Made by a program: the position numbers and the translations under genes
In this document: positions 59,064 to 64,000 of the stretch, piece after piece
Numbering within the stretch: the first letter of the stretch is position 1
How the letters are laid out: each line of letters begins with the position of its first letter
DNA from: Panulirus ornatus
Lineage: Eukaryota; Arthropoda; Malacostraca; Decapoda; Palinuridae
Assembly (NCBI RefSeq): GCF_036320965.1
Contig: NC_092276.1
Coordinates: 10,761,798-10,825,797, forward strand
Reading direction: 5' to 3'
DNA: 64,000 nucleotides
The notes under the pieces: generated by a model
Told to the model about the DNA's origin: nothing
Seen by the model: the letters and a program-made list of their open reading frames with translations, nothing else
Database searches by the model: none

Positions 59064-59064
<1 letters not shown>
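58541..59064. other. Unannotated spacer
   Basis: Open frame of 87 codons (58755-59018, plus) not recognised. Confidence 0.5.
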
Positions 59065-59135
<71 letters not shown>

Positions 59136-59248
59136 GCAAGAGGATAATGAGAGGGTATGTAAAAAAAATCTATATGAGAGTGGGTGAATGGCAAGGATTT
59201 GGGAGTGCCTCTGTATGTGCTATGTCGGACGCTATTGAAAGAGAGAGA

Positions 59249-59318
<70 letters not shown>
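59065..59318. repeat. Two (GA)n arrays ~107 bp apart
   Basis: GA at 59065-59132 and 59240-59318, the second with a CA interruption near 59260. Confidence 0.96.
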
Positions 59319-59321
<3 letters not shown>

Positions 59322-59610
59322 GAGTAATCTCTTGTTATATTGAGTGAGCGACGGAGGGAGGGAGGAGACGATCTAAAGGAAGGAACTAACTTAGTGTTTC
59401 GTATAACAGCTTGTGGTTGCGTTCTGTCCCTAAATCTTTCGCAGAACTCATCTCCATAGACACCATCGAACTGGTTTGGAAAAACTCAAAGCTTGTGATC
59501 AAGTCACCCCTTACTCTTTCTTTTTCTTCCATGATGGACAAATTCAGGGTGTTTAACTCTGTAAATCAGTTCTCTTAATTCTGGTACTATTTGTTGATGC
59601 CCTTCACTAA
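59319..59610. other. Unannotated spacer
   Basis: Nothing recognised. Confidence 0.5.
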
Positions 59611-59621
59611 ACACACACACA

Positions 59622-59697
<76 letters not shown>
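59611..59697. repeat. (CA)n microsatellite
   Basis: About 43 units with one AA interruption near 59624. Confidence 0.96.
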
Positions 59698-59698
<1 letters not shown>

Positions 59699-60071
59699 TT
59701 GCACCCACTCGCACAAAGAACAATATATCACATTAACACACCTCATAATTTCTAATTATGATCACTCCCTCTGTATTTATGGGGAGTCTCATTAAGTGTT
59801 ATAATTCCACGACCAGTTATCATAAAGAACAAAACTTCTATGGACTCTGCAATTCATATAACAACCAAAGTCTGAAAAAATTCAAATGGAATTTTACGTA
59901 GAAAAAAAGAGAAAATAATACGAGGAGATTATTTCTACAAGATTTTTCTCTTTAATGTTTTTGGACTTTGCTTCCACTTTGCGCGAAAATATTATTGCAA
60001 TCGCCACACTGAAGGGTTGAAAATGATTTGATATTCAGTAGAATTTGCTTCACTGGGACGTTCTTTATTTT
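59698..60071. other. Unannotated AT-rich spacer
   Basis: Nothing recognised. Confidence 0.5.
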
Positions 60072-60262
60072 GATGTTAGCTGAGATGACACAGGTGATTA
60101 AGGTCCTGATTCAAGTCCTTGTACCTATTTTATCGATCAACCCTTAGGCTTGGATGAACAGCTGGGTTAACTGCACATCGAGAGCCGCAACCAGGATTCG
60201 AACCTTTTCGCTCGACCCTGGGCAACCCGTGAATGCGTCACGGTCGGGAACGCTAACCGCTG
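60072..60262 (-). mobile_element. Best-preserved tRNA-derived SINE (family 1), minus strand
   Basis: Read on the minus strand: A-box region GCGGTTAGCGTTCCCGACCG, then TGACGCATTCACGGGTTGCC, a perfect B box GGTTCGAATCC (reverse complement of 60194-60204), body GTTAACCCAGCTGTTCATCC and AAGGGTTGATCGATAAAATA, GGTACAAGGAC, and the distal end CTGTGTCATCTCAGCTAAC. It has all segments without an internal (TA)n array, so it serves as the reference copy for the family. Confidence 0.9.
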
Positions 60263-60344
60263 TCCATAGCTTAAGATATACGTACTGAAATCTAGAGGTG
60301 CGTAACCACTAAGGAACCCCGTAGGAGACTGATCAAACTGGACA

Positions 60345-60440
60345 GCGAATGGAACCATGGAAGTGGAAGCGAGTCATAGGGTGGGGAAGGGGGCGAAGGT
60401 TCTGAGAGCGATGAAAAATGTGTGGTTAAAGATAAAAAAG
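60345..60440 (+). pseudogene. Short LINE fragment
   Basis: The plus strand reads NGTMEVEASHRVGKGAKVLR then AMKNVWLKIKK, matching GTMEAEVNHRVGEGAKILGA and LKNVWKL of the 38-kb LINE fragment. About 95 bp, open, starting abruptly 82 bp after the SINE. Confidence 0.85.
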
Positions 60441-60655
60441 AATTAGACTGAAGTAAGAACAGACTGTTAACTCTAGCGCAAGAGGCTTACACGAGATAGA
60501 GACTCAATGTCTCGAGAACTAAAGGCCTCGAACGAGGACCTCGGACCGTGAGTGTGGCAGACTTACTCGAGAACACCGCCAGAATTACCACGGGGTGCAT
60601 TTACTGCACTAATGGTGTTAGGAAACTGTTTATTCGTGTTCATAATTCCTCTATT
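60441..60655. other. Unannotated spacer
   Basis: Contains CGAACGAGGACC near 60530. No gene recognised. Confidence 0.5.
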
Positions 60656-60850
60656 TTCATGGCAGGCTGAGACGTTTGGGCCATTGAAAGCCCGCCCTAA
60701 TTAAGGCCTTTTTGCATTTACACTACAATTTATATACATATGTACCTTAGCCTAAACTAGGTACCCAATCTGTCGACCAAATTAGTGGGAGGATGAACAG
60801 CTGCATTGACTGTGGACCGACCGTTGCGACCGGAAAATCGAACCAGTAAA
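60656..60850 (-). mobile_element. tRNA-derived SINE fragment (family 1), minus strand
   Basis: Distal end GGCAGGCTGAGACG with TGGGCCATTGAAAGCCCGCC (60663-60703), a short TA-rich joint (TTTATATACATATG), then the body TACCTTAGCCTAAACTAGGT, GTCGACCAAAT, GGATGAACAGCTGC and a decayed B box AAATCGAACC near 60835. This copy has both segments with only a rudimentary TA joint. Confidence 0.8.
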
Positions 60851-61151
60851 CTAAATTTTGTACGTAGAAGCGTATGTGTATTAGTGTTCCTTTTGTAAAA
60901 CAGCCTCGAAAGGGTTCAACACTCCAATGCTCATTGCGTTTCGCCATATTCATCCGCATGAACTGTGAGTCTATAGGAGCATTATTGCACATCAGGAAAT
61001 CGCACGATCGCTCTTGGCCTGGGTAAGGAGCACCCTTAGGACACTGCCAGCCTAATGCACCATGATCCTTAACATTATAAGACTCGACCAACTCAGCAAC
61101 AAGACCAAACAACAATGCTCAACTTGTAGGCCGGAGATGAAGTCAAATGGC
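60851..61151. other. Unannotated spacer
   Basis: The 122-codon minus-strand frame (60747-61115) runs from this spacer into the SINE and is not a gene. Confidence 0.5.
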
Positions 61152-61182
61152 TGTGTGTGTATGTCTTGTGTGTGTGTGTGTG

Positions 61183-61213
<31 letters not shown>

Positions 61214-61286
61214 GTGTGTGTGTGTGTGTGTGTGCGTGTGTGTGTGTGTTGTGTGTGTGTGTGTGTTGTGTGTGTGTGTGTGTGTG
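61152..61286. repeat. (GT)n array with TTG interruptions
   Basis: About 135 bp of GT broken by TTGTG steps roughly every 20-40 bases. The spacing hints at block duplication within the array. Confidence 0.95.
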
Positions 61287-61575
61287 GGGAAAGGCCAACT
61301 TGTTCAAGACTCCGTCTGTCGGTGTAAATTAATGAGTTCCGTCGTGGAAAGGAACTTAATAGTGACTTGTGTTGTGAGTGGATGTATTTTCCCCGAGTTG
61401 ATTAAGGTCTCTGATGAGACATTATGTTGGGTTGGGGAAAGTGCAGAGTTAATGGTACCCTAATTGCTATTTTTTGATGAGGTAAATGTGTGACTTATTT
61501 GGTCTTCCGAGATAACAACTGTGTTCAATTTATGTCTTTTTTTTTTTTTTACTCTGCTGGTCTGTGTGTTCGGAG

Positions 61576-61579
<4 letters not shown>
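61287..61579. other. Unannotated spacer
   Basis: T14 run near 61537. Nothing recognised. Confidence 0.5.

Positions 61580-61644
<65 letters not shown>
61580..61644. repeat. (CT)n microsatellite
   Basis: About 32 units. Confidence 0.97.
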
Positions 61645-61649
<5 letters not shown>

Positions 61650-61996
61650 TACTTATTCTAGGCATCTTTCATGTTCTTTTTTATTTATTTTTTTCTTCTG
61701 CCTACCTACCCCCCCTTCCTTTCATCTGAAGTCACACTATCCACCCCTCCCTCCCGCCCTCCTTTCATCTGAAGTCACATTTCAGGAGACATCTTAGTCA
61801 CAAGTTTATTTTATCAACTGGATCAATCAGAACATTTTCCCCGCATCTTCGTTCCCGACAAACTTTTCGCCCAGGTTCACAGAAAGTTTAGTCGTGATGG
61901 AATAGCCCAGAGACAAAACTTTGTCATTCTGCGTTAGTCATACGAAGGAGGTTCATAGCTGGGCTAGGTTTTATTTTTTTTTTTTTAGTTTTGTGT
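61645..61996. other. Pyrimidine-rich spacer
   Basis: TTTCATCTGAAGTCACA occurs twice (61719, 61763), a ~44-bp duplication. No gene recognised. Confidence 0.6.
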
Positions 61997-62150
61997 CAAG
62001 TAACTCAATAGCCTTAGAGATTAATAGCAGGTTTGAGAATGGGTCTTCAAATAACTCAATAGCCTCAGAGATTAATAGCACGTCTAAGAACGGGTCTTCA
62101 AATAACTCAATTAGCCTCAGAGCTTAATAGCACGTTTGAGAATGGGTCTA
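61997..62150. repeat. 52-bp tandem repeat, 3 units
   Basis: AACTCAATAGCCTCAGAGAT leads into TAATAGCACGTTTGAGAATG and GGTCTTCAAAT. Three units, one with a single inserted T. Confidence 0.93.
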
Positions 62151-62288
62151 ATCTTAGCGGAGATCCAGTTTCCAAAGAATGGAACCCCTCTGGTTTGTCT
62201 CCTTGTAGTTCCGTCTCCCTTGGCATTACATCCATGAGGAAGGCAATGTGGAATTCTTTTCGACCACGATGAAGATACTAGATCATAA

Positions 62289-62993
62289 CACGGTGTGTTC
62301 ATAGTCCAAAGACCTGTGTATTCTCCTTCTTGTGAACTGGGGTGGATAATCGGTGAGTTCATAGGCCAAAACCGTGTATTCTTCTTCTTCTGAACTAGGG
62401 TCGTATACGGTGTGTTCATAGTCCCCTAAGACCTGGGTATCTTCTTCTTCTGACCTGGGTCTGTACGGTGTGTTCATAGTCCTAAGAACCTGTGATTCTT
62501 CTTCTTGTGAACTGGGTGGTATAGCGGGGTGTGTTTCATAGTTCCAAAGACCCTGTTTTCTCTTCTTCTTGTGAACGGGTCCGTGTACGTGTGTTCATAG
62601 TCCAAGACCTGTTAATTTCTCCTTCTTGTGAACTGGGTCGTGTACGGTGTGTTCATAGTCCAAAGACCTGTGTATTCTCCTTCTTGTGAACTGGGTCGTG
62701 TACGGTGTGTTCATAGTCCAAAGACCTGTGTATTCTCCTTCTTGTGAACTGGGTCGTGTACGGTGTGTTCATAGTCCAAAGACCTGTGTATTCTCCTTCT
62801 TCTGAACTGGGTGGTATACGGTGTGTTCATAGTCCAAAGACCTGTGTATTCTCCTTCTTGTGAACTGGGTGGTATACGGTGTGTTCATAGTCCAAAGACC
62901 TGTGTATTCCCCTTCTTGTGAACTGGGTCGTATACGGTGTGTTCATAGTCCAAAGACCTGTGTATTCTTCTTCTTGTGAACTGGGTCGTATCC
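62289..62993. repeat. 58-bp minisatellite, ~12 units, indel-rich left half
   Basis: The unit carries TACGGTGTGTTCATAGTCCA, then AAGACCTGTGTATTCTCC and TTCTTGTGAACTGGGTCG. Units right of about 62640 are near identical. Units between 62340 and 62640 carry many single-base insertions and deletions (GTTTCATAGTTCC, ACCCTG, GTCCCCTAAGACC), a pattern unlike the substitutions in other arrays. Confidence 0.93.
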
Positions 62994-63204
62994 TGGAACA
63001 CCTCGCCCTGGAAGAAGAGCTGCCGATGGAATCTTCCCCAACCTGCGGTGTTGACGAAGGTCCAGGAGAAATGTGCTGGACACCGTTATCTTCCCTACTG
63101 ACAAGGGAGTTTTCGATCAAGTGGCAAAATTTCCGTAAGGTCTTTTACGATGTCTTGTCTGTCCTTTTTTTTTTACTCTCAACCCCATATCGGAAGATGT
63201 TGTA
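62994..63204. other. Unannotated spacer
   Basis: Nothing recognised. Confidence 0.5.
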
Positions 63205-63362
63205 AATGGAGAATGCAAGTTCCAGCATCATATTGTAAATGGCGAACTCAAGTCCCAGCATCATATTGTAAATGGAGAACTCAAGTCCCAGCATCATATT
63301 GTAAATGAAGAATTGAAGTCCCAGCATCATATTGTAAATGGAGAATTCAAGTCCCAACATTA
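63205..63362. repeat. 33-bp minisatellite, ~5 units
   Basis: TGTAAATGGAGAACTCAAGT followed by CCCAGCATCATAT, almost uniform. Reads as an 11-residue repeat on the minus strand (MMLGLEFSIYN). Not considered coding. Confidence 0.94.
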
Positions 63363-63507
63363 ACAACAATTTTAAAGAATGGTTCAGTAAGTTAACACAT
63401 ATATATTAGTAAAGGAATAAGCCTATGCTGCTTGAATATACCCACTCTATCCAGTGTTTACTTGAGGCAGAGCAGAGTACATAGTGCTCAAGTTTTCCCT
63501 CTTCTTC

Positions 63508-63510
<3 letters not shown>

Positions 63511-63569
<59 letters not shown>
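63511..63569. repeat. (GA)n microsatellite
   Basis: About 29 units. Confidence 0.97.
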
Positions 63570-63572
<3 letters not shown>

Positions 63573-64000
63573 TGGCGGATGGCGTCTGTCGCCAGGCTCA
63601 CCGTGAAATTGGCTCTCGCCTGGAGTTGAAAAGGTTACTAGAAGTAAATGATGCAATCTCAGAGGAGCTGCTGGCTGTCTGGCTAGCTAGCCTGTGGTGG
63701 TAGTGGTGGTATGTTGGTAAAGGTAAGGTGTGGCGGAGTGTGTGTGATGGGCTGTGGCATAAGGTGAAGGGTGGGTGTGTTGTGTGAGGGTGGTGGTGTG
63801 GTTAGGATGAGGTAGGGGTTTTGTGTGTCGTGTGTGTGTGTGTGTGTGTGTGTGGTATTCGTTACCTTACACACTCATTAAATCCCAGCATCTACCAGTT
63901 TTCGTGTCATATATTCTTACTAGAATATAGATGGACGAAATTTCTGATAAAGAAATAATGCAGTGTCTTATATAAACACTGCACAACCCTTATATATATA
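63570..64000. other. Terminal spacer with GT-rich simple region
   Basis: From 63690 to 63853 the plus strand is G/T-rich (GGTGTGTTGTGTGAGGGTGG-like) and ends in a short GT array 63830-63853. The window ends in a TA run. Confidence 0.55.

Overview
This window looks like non-coding DNA from a nuclear eukaryotic chromosome, probably a decapod crustacean. The evidence is an extreme load of long dinucleotide arrays (TA, GT and GA, often 50-190 bp), many unrelated minisatellites, tRNA-derived SINEs and 5'-truncated LINE pieces. Several interspersed modules resemble repeats I remember from decapods, possibly spiny lobster. The species guess is inference from memory and cannot be verified here. I found no gene that I would defend as functional: no bacterial-type operon, no rRNA or canonical tRNA gene, and no CRISPR array. 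By a rough hand tally, dinucleotide arrays occupy about 4 kb and minisatellites about 8 kb of the 64 kb. Most long open frames are low-complexity readings through these arrays. Layout: 0-10 kb holds a tRNA-like SINE head, an exact 17 x 17-bp minisatellite, a 33-bp array, the first copy of a ~245-bp module (R1) bracketed by (TA)n, a perfect 15-bp hairpin, and a SINE with a (TA)n array inside its body. 10-20 kb holds 30-bp arrays, the longest CT tract and the second R1 copy. 20-31 kb holds a (CA)n/(GT)n inverted repeat, an 84-bp array, a fold-back element, a C-depleted tract, a plus-strand SINE and a ~27-unit 37-bp array. 31-40 kb holds an exact 16 x 34-bp array, and a LINE fragment, a (TA)n array and a SINE directly abutting. 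40-54 kb holds a second, frameshifted LINE reverse-transcriptase fragment, several 28-58-bp arrays and a diverged R1-like module. 54-64 kb holds a 101-bp higher-order repeat, more SINE and LINE pieces and a 58-bp array with indel-rich units. How the parts relate: nothing here forms a pathway. The recurring structure is transposon-derived modules bordering or containing (TA)n arrays, plus many minisatellites with 26-37-bp periods, several of which share a short GGTCGT core. The most informative signals are about repeat birth and genome architecture rather than a gene system. All coordinates of degenerate repeats are approximate, read by eye.
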